Shown here: positions 45,337-55,410 of the stretch, in pieces
Layout of the letters: each line of letters begins with the position of its first letter
How positions within the stretch are numbered: position 1 is the stretch's first letter
The notes under the pieces: generated by a model
Told to the model about the DNA's origin: nothing
Database searches by the model: none
Seen by the model: the letters and a program-made list of their open reading frames with translations, nothing else
Translations under genes and position numbers: made by a program
Source: CAMPKL01 sp963805925
Lineage (GTDB): Bacteria; Acidobacteriota; Terriglobia; Bryobacterales; UBA6623
Length of the DNA: 64,000 nt
Direction: 5' to 3'
Assembly (NCBI GenBank): GCA_963805925.1
Contig: CAWDWB010000006.1
Coordinates: 10,310-74,309, forward strand

Positions 45337-48018
45337 GTGGTTCTCCTTTGTGGAGCGTCGGCGCTCCGTCTTCGAAAAATTCTGTTCGTTCTTGTCCTTT
45401 CCGGCATCGCGGCCGGCATATTGGCCGCTCAGGATCCGGAGGAAGAACCGCGCACTGAGGCGCCCCCCAGCGCACAGCCCGCGCTCACCCTCGAAGACCC
45501 CGACGAGGACGCCTCGCAGCGCACCACCCTGAACCTCTTGGGACAAGTCGACGCTGCTAGCGGCGAAGGCCGGCGCAACGAGAACGTCAGCCTCACGCTC
45601 ATCGACAACAACGTCCTCAAGGAACTCAACCGCCGGATGGGCACAACCGCAACCGCCGTGGGGGAATTCGAAGCCGAACGCAAGTACTTCGGCAACGAGT
45701 TTGGCGGGACTCCTTCCAGCCTGCTCCATGTAACGGGCAGTTCCTCCCGCGATATCCACGGAACCGCCAACTGGACCCTCAACAACAGTATCTTCAGCGC
45801 ACGCTCCTTCTTCCAGGTGGGCAAGGTGCAGCCCGCACGCTCCAACGATTACGGCGGGACTCTCACCGCGCCCCTATGGGACAAAGCCAATCTCACCGTC
45901 AGCGGCGGACAGCGCAAACTCCGCGGCCAGGTGAACGGCAACATCCTCGTCCCCGGAGCCGACGAGCGCACGCCCACGGCCACCGACCCCGCCACTCTCG
46001 CCTACGTGCAACGCATCCTCGCCGCCTTTCCGAACGAGCTGCCCAACCGCACCGATATCAACGAACGCGCGCTCAATACCAACGCGCCCCAGAACATCGA
46101 CGACAACTCCGCCGGCGCCACATTCGACCAGGGCCTCGGCGAAAAAGATAATCTAATCCTCCGCTACAATTTCACCTTGCAGAACGTCGACGCCTTCCAG
46201 CTTGTCGGCGGACAGAACCCCAACACGACCACCAGAAATCACGACGGCCGCATCACCTGGAACCGCATCTGGAACGCCTCCACTTCAACCGACTTCTCCA
46301 TCGGCTTCAACCGCGTCACTTCCCTACTGCTGCCCGATGAAACGTCACTCGGGCCAACCATCTTTTTCAACCGCGCCATTGACTACCTCGGACCCTCCAC
46401 GACCGTCCCTCTCGACCGCGCCCAGAATACGTTTCGCTACGCCGGACGCCTCCAACGCACCAGCGGCAACCACACGCTCAACACAGGCTTCGACCTCTCC
46501 CGCCGCCAGATCAACGGCTACGAGACCAACGGCAGCCGCGGCGTCTTCAGCTTTCGCAACGACTTCGGACGCACCCTCAGCGAAAACCTTCTCCTCGGGA
46601 CACCCAGCAACTACCGCCAGGCCATCGGCGATTCCCACCGCGGCTTCCGCTCCTGGACGCCTGTTTTCTTCATCGGAGACATCTGGCGCGCCGCGTCGCG
46701 CTTAACCCTCAACTACGGCCTGCGTTACGAACCCTCGCCGCGTCCTTACGAGGTCAACGGCCTCAGCGAGATTCCCTACGACTGCGACTGCAATAACTTC
46801 GCGCCCACCTTCGGCTTTGCCTATCGCGCCAATGATCGCTGGGGAGTTTTCCGCGCCTCCTACGGCCTGCAGTACGGCGAGATCTTTGCCGCCACCTACA
46901 TGCAGACTCGCTTCAATCCCCCGGGTATTCTCACCCTCAACATCGACACCCAGGACCTCGTCAACCCGCTCAGCAGCTTCCCCCCGGGCGGCCTCGACCC
47001 CAACCAGCGCTCTGACGCCTACCAGATCGATCCCGAGCTATCGACGCCCTACTCTCACCAGTACAGCTTCACCTGGGAGATGCGTCCTCACCAAGATTGG
47101 ACGGTCGAACTTGCCTACATCGGCAGCCGTTCGATTAAGCTCTTCGAGACCTGGTGGATCAATCGCGGACAGCCCGTCGACGGCATCGTTTCCACGACCT
47201 CAAATGTCAATCAACGGCGTGCCGATCCCCGCTACAGCGACATCAATTACGTGTTAAACGGTTCGCGCGGATTCTTCGACGCCGCCAAAGCCACCCTGCG
47301 CGTCCCCCGCTGGGCAGGCCTGACTATCGACGCCTCTTACTGGTTCAGCAAAGCCATCGACCTCGGCGCCGATTACACCAACACGGCCTATGGCCAAGAC
47401 GCCCGTCTAACGCGCAGCCCCGACGAGTTCAAAGTCCACGACTCCCTGAAGGGCGTCAGCGACTTCGACCAAACCCACGCCCTGTTGCTCAACACCGTCT
47501 ACGAAACACCCACCGAAGCGACCAGCAGTCGGCTCTTCAATCGCATATATGGCGGCTGGCAAATGTCCGGGGTCCTTTTGCTGAAGACCGGCAGTCCCTT
47601 CTCCATTCAAACCGGAGCGGACGGACCGGGCTTCGGGAACATCGACGGCGTCAGTTCTGACGTTCCCAACGTGGTCGACCCTTCCGTCCTCGGCGCCAAA
47701 GTGAACCATCCGGATACTTCGCAGGCCGCATTGCCCCGCTCCGCCTTCGCTTTCCAAGAGCTCGGCCAGCGAGCAGGCAACGTCGGCCGCAACGTCTTCC
47801 GCAAAGACGGCGTCTGGAACGTCAACATGGGACTGTCCCGCCGTTTCACCATCCGCGGCGACACGACCCTGCAATTCCGTGCCGAGTCGTTGAACTTGCT
47901 CAACCACGCCCAGTTCCAAGAACCCGGCTCCAGCCTCGCCGAGGCCAACTTCGGCCAGATCACCAACACCCTCAACGACGGGCGTACCTTCCAGTTCACG
48001 CTCAGCCTGAACTTCTAG
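45337..48018 (+). CDS. Oar-like TonB-dependent outer-membrane receptor, copy 1
   Basis: About 893 residues from GTG 45337 (frame open to 45307). A signal peptide (LRKILFVLVLSGIAAGILAA) and an acidic Pro/Glu segment precede a conserved N-terminal block (QRTTLNLLGQVDAASGEGRR) and a long beta-barrel with Oar-type features (GQNPNTTTRNHDGRITWNRI, NYGLRYEPSPRPYEVNGLSE, RTFQFTLSLNF). The final Phe is typical of outer-membrane barrels. The usual N-terminal carboxypeptidase-regulatory domain of Oar proteins is not seen. Such receptors import or sense large substrates using TonB energy. The protein at 61262-63925 is a close paralogue, similar along the whole length. Confidence 0.82.
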   Translation: MVLLCGASALRLRKILFVLVLSGIAAGILAAQDPEEEPRTEAPPSAQPALTLEDPDEDASQRTTLNLLGQVDAASGEGRRNENVSLTLIDNNVLKELNRRMGTTATAVGEFEAERKYFGNEFGGTPSSLLHVTGSSSRDIHGTANWTLNNSIFSARSFFQVGKVQPARSNDYGGTLTAPLWDKANLTVSGGQRKLRGQVNGNILVPGADERTPTATDPATLAYVQRILAAFPNELPNRTDINERALNTNAPQNIDDNSAGATFDQGLGEKDNLILRYNFTLQNVDAFQLVGGQNPNTTTRNHDGRITWNRIWNASTSTDFSIGFNRVTSLLLPDETSLGPTIFFNRAIDYLGPSTTVPLDRAQNTFRYAGRLQRTSGNHTLNTGFDLSRRQINGYETNGSRGVFSFRNDFGRTLSENLLLGTPSNYRQAIGDSHRGFRSWTPVFFIGDIWRAASRLTLNYGLRYEPSPRPYEVNGLSEIPYDCDCNNFAPTFGFAYRANDRWGVFRASYGLQYGEIFAATYMQTRFNPPGILTLNIDTQDLVNPLSSFPPGGLDPNQRSDAYQIDPELSTPYSHQYSFTWEMRPHQDWTVELAYIGSRSIKLFETWWINRGQPVDGIVSTTSNVNQRRADPRYSDINYVLNGSRGFFDAAKATLRVPRWAGLTIDASYWFSKAIDLGADYTNTAYGQDARLTRSPDEFKVHDSLKGVSDFDQTHALLLNTVYETPTEATSSRLFNRIYGGWQMSGVLLLKTGSPFSIQTGADGPGFGNIDGVSSDVPNVVDPSVLGAKVNHPDTSQAALPRSAFAFQELGQRAGNVGRNVFRKDGVWNVNMGLSRRFTIRGDTTLQFRAESLNLLNHAQFQEPGSSLAEANFGQITNTLNDGRTFQFTLSLNF

Positions 48019-48021
48019 ACG

Positions 48022-49098
48022 CTACTTCCTTAGTTCTCCCGGCGCGTCCCACCCATAGGCTTCCATCATAATTTGGAAGACTTGCGTGTTCGGCATATAG
48101 CCATGCACGCGCTCGCTGCCTGGACCCTCGGCGGCGACCACAACCTCTTCGCCCGTGTGGCTGCCGTCCACGCGGATCGCCTTGCCTTCCAGCAGAGGGT
48201 CGCCCTTCTTGCCGCCAATCACACGCAAGTCGAACGAATGGTCAGCCGTGTAGACGATCAACGTTTCGTCGTCGAGCATCCGATGGGCCGTCGCACGGAT
48301 AATGCCGTCCAACTCGAGCGCACGGCGCAAGCCCGCCTCGGGGTCGTCCGTATGCATGTCCCCTTCGACCATCAGGAAGAACCCCTTCGGATTCTTCGAC
48401 AGAATGTCGATGGACCGTTCCACCGCCTGCGGCAGACTGAAATCGTTGCGGCTCTCGAACAACGCCACCGCCCGGTCCACGCCCAGCGGGATCGCCCCCA
48501 AAGAATCGTAAAGCGGGCGTCCGCTGCTCTTCATCAGTGCCGCCACGCTTCCCCCGTCCGCCGCCAGCTTTTTGTCGACGATCGACAGCCCGGGGCCGAT
48601 CAACACATCCACGCCGTCGCCAAAGCGCGGCGCTAGAAACTGCCGAAAGATCCCGGCGTAGTCACCGCGATCATTCACGTGCGCATAAGTGGCGGCCGGC
48701 GTCGCATCCGTAAACGTCATATTGGTCAACACGCCGGTCGCAAGGCCTCGCTCCTCGGCGTACTCCAAGATGGTTTTCAGCGCCGCGCCGTCCTGCTTTC
48801 CGCGAACCGTATCGGGACCCTCGGATATCACGCCGTTATGTGTCTTCTGTCCGGTGACGATCGCCGTCATGCCCGCCGCCGAATCCGACACCCATTGCGA
48901 AGCCGTCGACGTATCCGACAGGCCGATATGCGGCATCGATTGGATGTAGAGTTTCTGCGGCTCGCCGTGACCTAGGATGCTGGCTGCATTCAGCGTCGCC
49001 ACGCCGCCCGCGTCACCAAGGAACAGGATGACGTTCTTCGCCTGTTGGGCGCTAAGCGGCAGGCTGAGCGCCAACGACAATAGCAAGACTCTGTGCAT
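48022..49098 (-). CDS. alkaline phosphatase, exported
   Basis: 358 residues with a signal peptide (MHRVLLLSLALSLPLSAQQA). The PhoA-type core starts KNVILFLGDAGG (metal Asp29), with the nucleophile in WVSDSAAGMTAIVTG (Ser73), metal ligands in FLMVEGDMHTDDP and IVYTADHSFDLR, and a final SHTGEEVVVAAEG. All catalytic elements are present. At 358 residues it is shorter than E. coli PhoA, as in many bacterial alkaline phosphatase family members. It releases phosphate from monoesters outside the cytoplasm. It converges on the receptor gene with a 3-bp gap. Confidence 0.9.
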   Translation of the reverse strand: MHRVLLLSLALSLPLSAQQAKNVILFLGDAGGVATLNAASILGHGEPQKLYIQSMPHIGLSDTSTASQWVSDSAAGMTAIVTGQKTHNGVISEGPDTVRGKQDGAALKTILEYAEERGLATGVLTNMTFTDATPAATYAHVNDRGDYAGIFRQFLAPRFGDGVDVLIGPGLSIVDKKLAADGGSVAALMKSSGRPLYDSLGAIPLGVDRAVALFESRNDFSLPQAVERSIDILSKNPKGFFLMVEGDMHTDDPEAGLRRALELDGIIRATAHRMLDDETLIVYTADHSFDLRVIGGKKGDPLLEGKAIRVDGSHTGEEVVVAAEGPGSERVHGYMPNTQVFQIMMEAYGWDAPGELRK

Positions 49099-49218
49099 AA
49101 TCGCCTATCCTACCCGTTCTTCGTGACGGCCGTGTTTCAGTGTTGCCGATCCGAGCCGCCCGATTTTGATAGGCGGAGTCCCGCGTCAGCGTATACTCAG
49201 ACGCGCTACAGTCCCGCC

Positions 49219-50554
49219 AGCCGTGACATCAAGCCCGCCAACATCCTGATCGACGCCAAAGGCAGACCAACGATTATGGATTTCGGTCTGGCGCGGCTGA
49301 CCGAGGCTTCCCGACTGACGAAGAAAGACACGGCGATGGGCACGGTGGCTTGCATGTCTCCCGAGCATGCCCAAGGCATCGAGGTAGACAGTCGCACGGA
49401 GATCTGGGCTCTGGGGTGTGTGCTCTATGAGATGGTCTCCGGTCAACGGCCTTTCCTCGGCCAGTACGACCAAGCCCTGCTTTACGAGATCGTCCATGAA
49501 GAAGTCGCGCCGCTGACTTCCGTACGGGCCGGTGTGCCGATGGAGTTGGAATTCATCGTCGGCAAATGCTTGGCCAAGGATCGCGATGACCGGACCAGCA
49601 CGGCACACGAAGTCTCCAGGGATTTACGCACTCTCGCCGAGAAGCTCAAATCAGGGCACTCGACGATTCTACGAACGTCGTCCATGACCGGTGCGGTCCC
49701 GGCGGCGATGACCACGGCGCACACGCTCAACCCGGCATCGACGTTGCCGCCGGATGCGGTCATTTTGAGCACGCATAAATTGAGGGCGCTACAAGCACTC
49801 GCTGCCTTGGTCACGATTGCCTTGCTCGGCCTCGCCTAGGTCCACTTCACCCAGGCACCCCCCGAGAAACCACTGCGACGCTTCTCGTTCGCGCCAGACG
49901 CATACGCCCAAAACACTTCTGTCATCTCTCCGGACGGCACGTCCATCCTCTGCCTGGCCGGGATTGGTGACCAACGCAGCCTCTGGCTACGCTCGCTGAG
50001 CGATGAGTCGGCCCGCGAGGTGGCAGGCACCGCAGGAGCGCTCAGCGAGGGCCTCTGGTCTCCAGACAGCCTATCGATCGGATTCCGCGCTGGCGCCGAA
50101 TTAGACAGAGTCTCGATCAACGGCGGCGACCCCATCACGCTCTGTGAGTTGCCGGGTCAAACCTACCTCCTCGTCGGGGGGACCTGCGATTTGAGGTTTA
50201 CGTACGCCCCTTCCCGCTGGCTCCGGGCAAATGGCAGCTCTCAACCAACGACGGTGATTCGCCGAGATGGTCGGCTGACGGCAAGGAGTTGTTTTGTGTG
50301 GAGGGTTCGACGTTGATGGCTGTTCCTGTCTCGACCGGATCGAACTTCACGCCCGGCCAGCCGCAGAACCTCTCGGGTCTGGACTCGTTCCCGGCCCAAC
50401 GCGGGTTAGCTGCACGGCACAGTACGACGTTTTCCCTGACAGCCAACGGTTCGTGACGATTGCGCCCGTCGATGACGGCGAACAGAAAGCGCCCACCGCC
50501 ACCATCCGCATCGTCCAAAACTGGTACGAGGAGATCCGCGATCGGGAGCGGTAA
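49219..50554 (+). pseudogene. Ser/Thr kinase-propeller pseudogene
   Basis: Homology to the kinase at 55411-58157 begins abruptly at RDIKPANILIDAKGRPTIMD, so the whole N-lobe and half of the catalytic loop are missing (the His of HRD is replaced). The frame continues through DFGLARLTEASRLTK to a stop at 49837-49839 after the membrane helix start. The propeller then carries on in another frame (LRRFSFAPDAYAQNTSVISP), loses several hundred bases inside, and finishes with ADGKELFCVEGSTLMAVPVS and NWYEEIRDRER at 50554. Deletion, stop and frameshifts together make this a clear pseudogene. A TATACT box (49192-49197) lies just upstream. Confidence 0.85.
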
Positions 50555-50589
50555 GAGATCGCTTTTAGCCCCCGATACCCTACAAGTGC

Positions 50590-50615
50590 AACGGCCCCTC
50601 TTCGAGCGGGCCGTT
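50590..50615 (+). terminator. hairpin after kinase pseudogene
   Basis: AACGGCCC (50590-50597) pairs with GGGCCGTT (50608-50615), with further CTC/GAG pairing inside, 36 bp after the stop. No T-tract. Confidence 0.5.
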
Positions 50616-50835
50616 CCCATATGCAGTCGTGGTCTCTAAGAACGCTCAACCGTCTGACGGCTCCCGTTTTGTCGGGGAATGTCCAAACCAACGTCGTCGG
50701 CGAGGCGTCTTCCTTTCTTTTCAACGACTTCGCTCGTTTTACCCCCGGCAAAACATGACAACGCGTGCCATTCGCGACATAAATGCGGCCATTCGCTGCC
50801 GATCCCAACTTCCCCACAGACCGCACCAGTCAGTC

Positions 50836-50875
50836 ACTGACACCTTGAGACACACGTTTGTCCCGTTGTGTCAGT
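50836..50875. promoter_or_regulatory. inverted repeat upstream of TPR gene promoter
   Basis: ACTGACAC (50836-50843) and GTGTCAGT (50868-50875) are perfect 8-bp arms 24 bp apart, ending 25 bp before the -35 box of the TPR gene. Possible activator or repressor site. Confidence 0.4.
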
Positions 50876-50899
50876 CTGCACGCCCGCCCAGATGTAACA

Positions 50900-50927
50900 T
50901 TGCCAATCGGTGGATCGGGGCTATCAT
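50900..50927 (+). promoter_or_regulatory. promoter of TPR gene
   Basis: TTGCCA (50900-50905), 16-bp spacer, TATCAT (50922-50927); ATG follows at 50949. Confidence 0.5.
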
Positions 50928-50948
50928 AATGCTGCGAGCCGCCTAGAC

Positions 50949-52160
50949 ATGTTGCGCACCGCATCACTACTCCTTCTGGTTTCCCTAACCCCCGCGTTCG
51001 GGCAGCACGCGACGTCCGCCGTCGACACCGACCCGTCAGGAAACAGCGGCCAAGGAGCTTACGGCGAGGAGACCGGCACCTCCACCAACTCGCGCAACCC
51101 GACCCGCCTCCAGCGCGGCGGTCGAGTGGAACGTCCGATCCTCATGACCGGCTCGGTCGTTCTCGCTTCCGGCGAACGTCCGGCGGAACCCGTAATGATC
51201 AAGCGCATCTGCGGCTCGCGCGTCACGCCCGAGGGCTACACCGACTCCAAGGGTAAGTTCAGTTTCACCATCGGCGGCGACACCTCGACGGCGGCCATCA
51301 TGGACGCCAGCGTCGGCAACAGCCGTCCCGACGATCTGGTCATGGGCAAGACGCCGATCTCCGTCGGTCTCGTTCCGGTCGACCCTAGCGGAAGCATCGA
51401 CCTCAGCGGCTGTACCCTCGCCGTCGAAGCGCCCGGTTATCGCTCTGACCCCATCATCCTCACCCGACTCCACAGCATGGGCCGCACCGATGTCGGCCAA
51501 TTCATCCTGACGCCGCTCGGCGGCAACTTCGCATCGGCCGTCAGCGCCACTTCCCTGGACGCGCCCAAGGAAGCGCAAAAGGCTTACAACAAGGCGATGA
51601 AGGAAGTGCGCAAGGGCAATTCCGCCAAGGTCGACAAGGTCATCAGCGAGGCGGAGAAAGCCGTCGCCCTGTACCCGCGTTACGCCGCCGCCCTAGCCCT
51701 GCTGGGCCAAGCGAAGTTGCAGATAGGCGACATTCCGGGAGCGGAAAAAGCGCTAGAGAGCGCCATCGACGCCGATCCCCGTTTCATCCGTTCCTACGGC
51801 CCGCTGATCTTGTTGCGCATCCGCCAAAAAGACTGGCAGCGTGTGGCGATCCTCGCCGATTTCGTGCTGAGCTTCGATCCGAACAATACCAACATACGTT
51901 GGTACCAAACGATCGCTTTGTATGAAACGGGCAGCCTCGACGAAGCGGCCGCGGCCATCGACAAGCTCGAAAAGGATGGTCAAGCCGCGGCGATGTACCC
52001 GCAGTTGCATCACATGCGCGGTTTGATCCACCAGCAACGCGGCGAGTTCGCGGACGCCGCCGCTGAATACAAAGAGTACTTGGAGTTGGCGCCCAACTCC
52101 GTGGCTCGCGACACGATTAGAGAACAGCTGGACGAGTGGGAAACTCTCGGCGTCATTTAG
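50949..52160 (+). CDS. exported TPR protein with carboxypeptidase-regulatory-like domain
   Basis: 403 residues from ATG 50949, which begins a signal peptide (MLRTASLLLLVSLTPAFGQH). Residues about 60-185 resemble an exported beta-sandwich of the carboxypeptidase-regulatory kind (LMTGSVVLASGERPAEPVMI, YTDSKGKFSFTIGGDTSTAA). From about 205 on there are TPR units (AEKAVALYPRYAAALALLGQ, ALESAIDADPRFIRSYGPLI, AAEYKEYLELAPNSVARDTI). Likely an envelope scaffold protein; no enzyme motif. The stop overlaps the SulP gene by 8 bp. This domain pairing is common in Acidobacteria. Confidence 0.78.
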   Translation: MLRTASLLLLVSLTPAFGQHATSAVDTDPSGNSGQGAYGEETGTSTNSRNPTRLQRGGRVERPILMTGSVVLASGERPAEPVMIKRICGSRVTPEGYTDSKGKFSFTIGGDTSTAAIMDASVGNSRPDDLVMGKTPISVGLVPVDPSGSIDLSGCTLAVEAPGYRSDPIILTRLHSMGRTDVGQFILTPLGGNFASAVSATSLDAPKEAQKAYNKAMKEVRKGNSAKVDKVISEAEKAVALYPRYAAALALLGQAKLQIGDIPGAEKALESAIDADPRFIRSYGPLILLRIRQKDWQRVAILADFVLSFDPNNTNIRWYQTIALYETGSLDEAAAAIDKLEKDGQAAAMYPQLHHMRGLIHQQRGEFADAAAEYKEYLELAPNSVARDTIREQLDEWETLGVI

Positions 52161-53838
52161 CGTGCAGTTCGCGGGCGCGCGCCAGCGCTCCTTGAGCGTG
52201 CGGCAAAAAGTTCTCGCGACCGACAACCTCTAACAAATCGGATTGTTCGATGTAGCGCTTCGGTTGACGACGGGCGCCGCACATCAGCAAATGCCTGCCC
52301 GACTGATGGACACGCTCCGCCAGTCGTTCCAACGCATGCAATCCCGTCGCGTCGATGACCGTCATGTTGCGCAATCGCACCACGACGATCTGCCCATACC
52401 CCGACAAATCCGCCGTCGCTTCTTCGAGCTTGTCGCTAGCCCCAAAAAGGAACGGGCCATGAATCCGCAAGATGCTGACGTACGGCGGCACGTCTTTGTC
52501 TTGCAGAATGTGCGGGCGGTCGTCTTCGATCGACTGCGGCGTCACAAACGAAACGCTCGTCGTATCGGAGACGCGGTAGATATACAACAGCGCGGCCAAA
52601 GCCATGCCCACTTCGACCGCAACCGTGAGGTCAGCGACGACAGTCAGGCCAAAGGTGATGAGCCACACGGAAATATCGGGCAATTCGAGACGGACGATAT
52701 CTTTGATCTCGCCCCACTCGCCCATGTTGTAAGCCGCCATCACCAACACCGCCGCCAGCGACGCCAGCGGAATCGACGCAGCCAAGGGAGTCAAAACGAG
52801 AATTACAGCCAACAAAGTGAGCGCGTGAACAATTCCGGAGATAGGCGTCTTGCCGCCGGAGCGGATGTTCGTTGCCGTTCGCGCGATCGCTCCCGTTACG
52901 GGGATGCCGCCGAACATCGGAGAGACAATGTTGGCAACGCCTTGAGCGGCCAGCTCAGCATTGGAGTCGTGCTTCTCGCCGGTCATCTGATCCGCGATCA
53001 CGGCTGACAGCAAACTCTCGACAGCCGCCAACACGGCCACGGTCAACGCGGCGGGCAGCAGGGGCAAGATCAGCTCGGGTTCGAACGGCGGAATGTTGAA
53101 CGCGGGCAGGCCGGCCGGAATGCCGCCGAAGCGAGTTCCGATAGTTTCGACGGGTAGATCGAAAAGGGCGACAGCGCCGGTGCCGAGGACGACGGCCGCT
53201 ATCGAACCGGGGATGCGCGGCGTCAGCACACGCATGGCGATGATCAAGCCGAGCGCCCCGCAGGCAACCGCAAACGTCGTCGCATCCAACCTGGGCAGCG
53301 CATGGATTACGGCAGTCAATCGCGGGATGAACTCGCTGGGTACTTGCTCAATCGCCAGGCCGAAGAAATCTTTGAGCTGCGTCGAGACGATCAGGATCGC
53401 GATGCCGTTGGTAAAGCCAATGACGATCGGCCGCGGAATATACTTAACCGCCGTACCGAGGCCCGTGAGACCCAAGAACAGCAGGATCACGCCGGCCAAC
53501 ATGGTGACGATCAACAAACCCGACAGACCGTGCTGGGCGATGATGCCGGCAACGATGACGACGAACGCGCCGGTCGGTCCCGCAATCTGAACTTTAGAGC
53601 CGCCAAGCAGCGCGACGATAAAGCCGCCGACGATTGCCGTATAGATGCCCGCCTGAGGCGTTACGCCTGAAGCGATGCCGAAGGCCATCGCCAGCGGCAG
53701 AGCGACAAGGCCGACAGTGATGCCGGCGATGACGTCGGAAACGAAGATGGCGCGGGAGTAGCTCGCAATGGACTCTACGAGCTTAGGCTTCCAGCCGAAT
53801 GAAACGGCCCGCTTTGGGGGAGACATCTTCGGCTGCAA
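52153..53838 (-). CDS. SulP family anion transporter with STAS domain
   Basis: 561 residues. Residues 15-440 are the SulP membrane domain with the signature AGITVGLVALPLAMAFGIAS and VQIAGPTGAFVVIVAGIIAQ, plus ESLLSAVIADQMTGEKHDSN. Residues about 450-545 form a STAS domain (VSILRIHGPFLFGASDKLEE, MTVIDATGLHALERLAERVH). Family members move sulfate, bicarbonate or other anions, often with H+ or Na+. The sulfatase gene lies 19 bp upstream on the same strand, which favours sulfate. TTG 53838 has TACAAT 5 nt upstream, so it may also be transcribed alone; ATG 53826 is the alternative start. Confidence 0.9.
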   Translation of the reverse strand: MQPKMSPPKRAVSFGWKPKLVESIASYSRAIFVSDVIAGITVGLVALPLAMAFGIASGVTPQAGIYTAIVGGFIVALLGGSKVQIAGPTGAFVVIVAGIIAQHGLSGLLIVTMLAGVILLFLGLTGLGTAVKYIPRPIVIGFTNGIAILIVSTQLKDFFGLAIEQVPSEFIPRLTAVIHALPRLDATTFAVACGALGLIIAMRVLTPRIPGSIAAVVLGTGAVALFDLPVETIGTRFGGIPAGLPAFNIPPFEPELILPLLPAALTVAVLAAVESLLSAVIADQMTGEKHDSNAELAAQGVANIVSPMFGGIPVTGAIARTATNIRSGGKTPISGIVHALTLLAVILVLTPLAASIPLASLAAVLVMAAYNMGEWGEIKDIVRLELPDISVWLITFGLTVVADLTVAVEVGMALAALLYIYRVSDTTSVSFVTPQSIEDDRPHILQDKDVPPYVSILRIHGPFLFGASDKLEEATADLSGYGQIVVVRLRNMTVIDATGLHALERLAERVHQSGRHLLMCGARRQPKRYIEQSDLLEVVGRENFLPHAQGALARARELHAK

Positions 53839-53857
53839 CCTAGATTGTACGAAGTCG

Positions 53858-55339
53858 CTAAGGGCGGCTGCGGCCTTCGGTTTCGTAGCGATTGAGAAGC
53901 GCGGTCAATTCTGCCACCTTGTCGGGGTTGTCTAAGTAGAGATTCGTCGTCTCAGCGGGGTCGGCGGCGAGGTCGTAGAGTTGCCCAAGGGGGCCGCCTG
54001 GCACGGGATCGATGAATGCCGGCTTGGTGAAGCCGCCCGAGCCCAGTCCGAGGATGAGCTTCCAGTTGTCTTGGCGGATGCTGAACATGCCGCCATTCGA
54101 ATGACTGACGATCGCCGTCCGCGGCGCAGCGCCGGCCTTACCGAGCCAAACCGGCGACTGATCGAAGCTGTCTTCAGCAGCGTCTTGCGGTAGTTGGACG
54201 CCCAGTACGCCCGCCAACGAGGCCTCGATATCAGTCAGGCAGAGCAGCTGATCACGCACTTCGCCCGCGGCAACATGACCAGGCCAGCGCACCATAAACG
54301 GTATACGGTGACCGCCTTCATGGATGTCGGCTTTCTGGCCGCGCCAAGGGCCATTCGCACGATGGTTGTACTGCTCGATTTCTTCGGGAATCCAGCTGGC
54401 GCCGTTGTCGCTGGCGAAGATCACCAACGTGTTGTCGGCAAAGCCCTGCTCTTGGAGGACGGACAAGACATGCCCTACCCGTTCGTCGACCATGGCGACG
54501 AAGTCGCCGTAGGTACCGGCGCCGCTGCGGCCCCGAAACTCTTCAGAAGGCATCCAGGGCGTGTGCGGCGCGGTAAGCGGCAGGTAGACGAAGAAAGGCT
54601 TCCCGTCCGTTGCCGTAGCGCGACTTTCGATGAAAGAAACGGCTTCATCGACGACGCGACCCAACACGTCAGCGTGATGGAAGTCCGGAGCGATGGGTCC
54701 CGCGCGCCAAAAACCACCGCCGCCGTTGCGGGCGCGTTCGCTAGCCTCGATATGTTCCGTAGGCTGCTGCTCGGGCGCATGGTTGCGCACGAACAGGTAC
54801 GGATCCATGTCGAGGCTGGCGGGGATGCCAAAGAACTCATCGAAGCCGTGTTCTAGCGGTCCGGGGATCAAGGGTTCATTCCAGTTCGTCTTGGCGGTCG
54901 CCGGATCAACTCCTTCCGGGGCGGCGCCCAAGCCCAAATGCCACTTGCCGAAAGCGCCCGTCGCATAGCCGGCGTTGTGCATCATGTCGGCCACGGTGAC
55001 GCGGTTGGGACCGATGAGGTCCACATCCTCGCCCCACAACACACCTTGCTTCAGGCGAGTGCGCCAGCTGTAGCGGCCGGTCAGGATGCCGTAACGAGTC
55101 GGGGTGCAGACCGCCGACGGCGAATGCGCATCGGTGAAGCGCATGCCGCTGGCCGCGAAGGCATCGAGGTTAGGCGTCGGAATCTTCGACTCGGAGTTAT
55201 AGACGCCGAGGTCTCCAAAGCCCATATCGTCGGCCAAAATGACCAAGACGTTGGGCGGAGTCTGTGCCGTTTCTTCTTTGGCGCAAGACCAACAGAACGA
55301 AGTAAGAGCAATTGCCAAAAGGGCGCGTCGAAAAAACAT
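53858..55339 (-). CDS. exported arylsulfatase (Cys-type)
   Basis: 493 residues from ATG 55339, chosen because it gives a signal sequence (MFFRRALLAIALTSFCWSCA), probably of lipoprotein type; the frame is open further upstream. Sulfatase features: NVLVILADDMGFGDLG, the formylglycine motif CTPTR (Cys78 to Arg82) in SAVCTPTRYGILTGRY, GAFGKWHLG, FVYLPLTAPHTPW and IFASDNGASW. This is the classical arylsulfatase A-like type. Activation would need FGE (11.8 kb). Linkage to the SulP transporter suggests that sulfate released outside is taken up. The physiological substrate is unknown. Confidence 0.9.
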   Translation of the reverse strand: MFFRRALLAIALTSFCWSCAKEETAQTPPNVLVILADDMGFGDLGVYNSESKIPTPNLDAFAASGMRFTDAHSPSAVCTPTRYGILTGRYSWRTRLKQGVLWGEDVDLIGPNRVTVADMMHNAGYATGAFGKWHLGLGAAPEGVDPATAKTNWNEPLIPGPLEHGFDEFFGIPASLDMDPYLFVRNHAPEQQPTEHIEASERARNGGGGFWRAGPIAPDFHHADVLGRVVDEAVSFIESRATATDGKPFFVYLPLTAPHTPWMPSEEFRGRSGAGTYGDFVAMVDERVGHVLSVLQEQGFADNTLVIFASDNGASWIPEEIEQYNHRANGPWRGQKADIHEGGHRIPFMVRWPGHVAAGEVRDQLLCLTDIEASLAGVLGVQLPQDAAEDSFDQSPVWLGKAGAAPRTAIVSHSNGGMFSIRQDNWKLILGLGSGGFTKPAFIDPVPGGPLGQLYDLAADPAETTNLYLDNPDKVAELTALLNRYETEGRSRP

Positions 55340-55410
55340 GCCCCTACATGCTAATAGAGAAAGCCCTCTCCAGGACACCATCGACAGCATAGAGCTACAA
55401 TTCACGCATC

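Larger units (their letters stand above)
50555..50948. other. intergenic region upstream of TPR gene
   Basis: 394 bp without a credible gene. It holds a terminator-like hairpin (50590-50615), an inverted repeat (50836-50875) and a promoter (50900-50927), described separately. Nothing was seen in 50616-50835. Confidence 0.5.
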
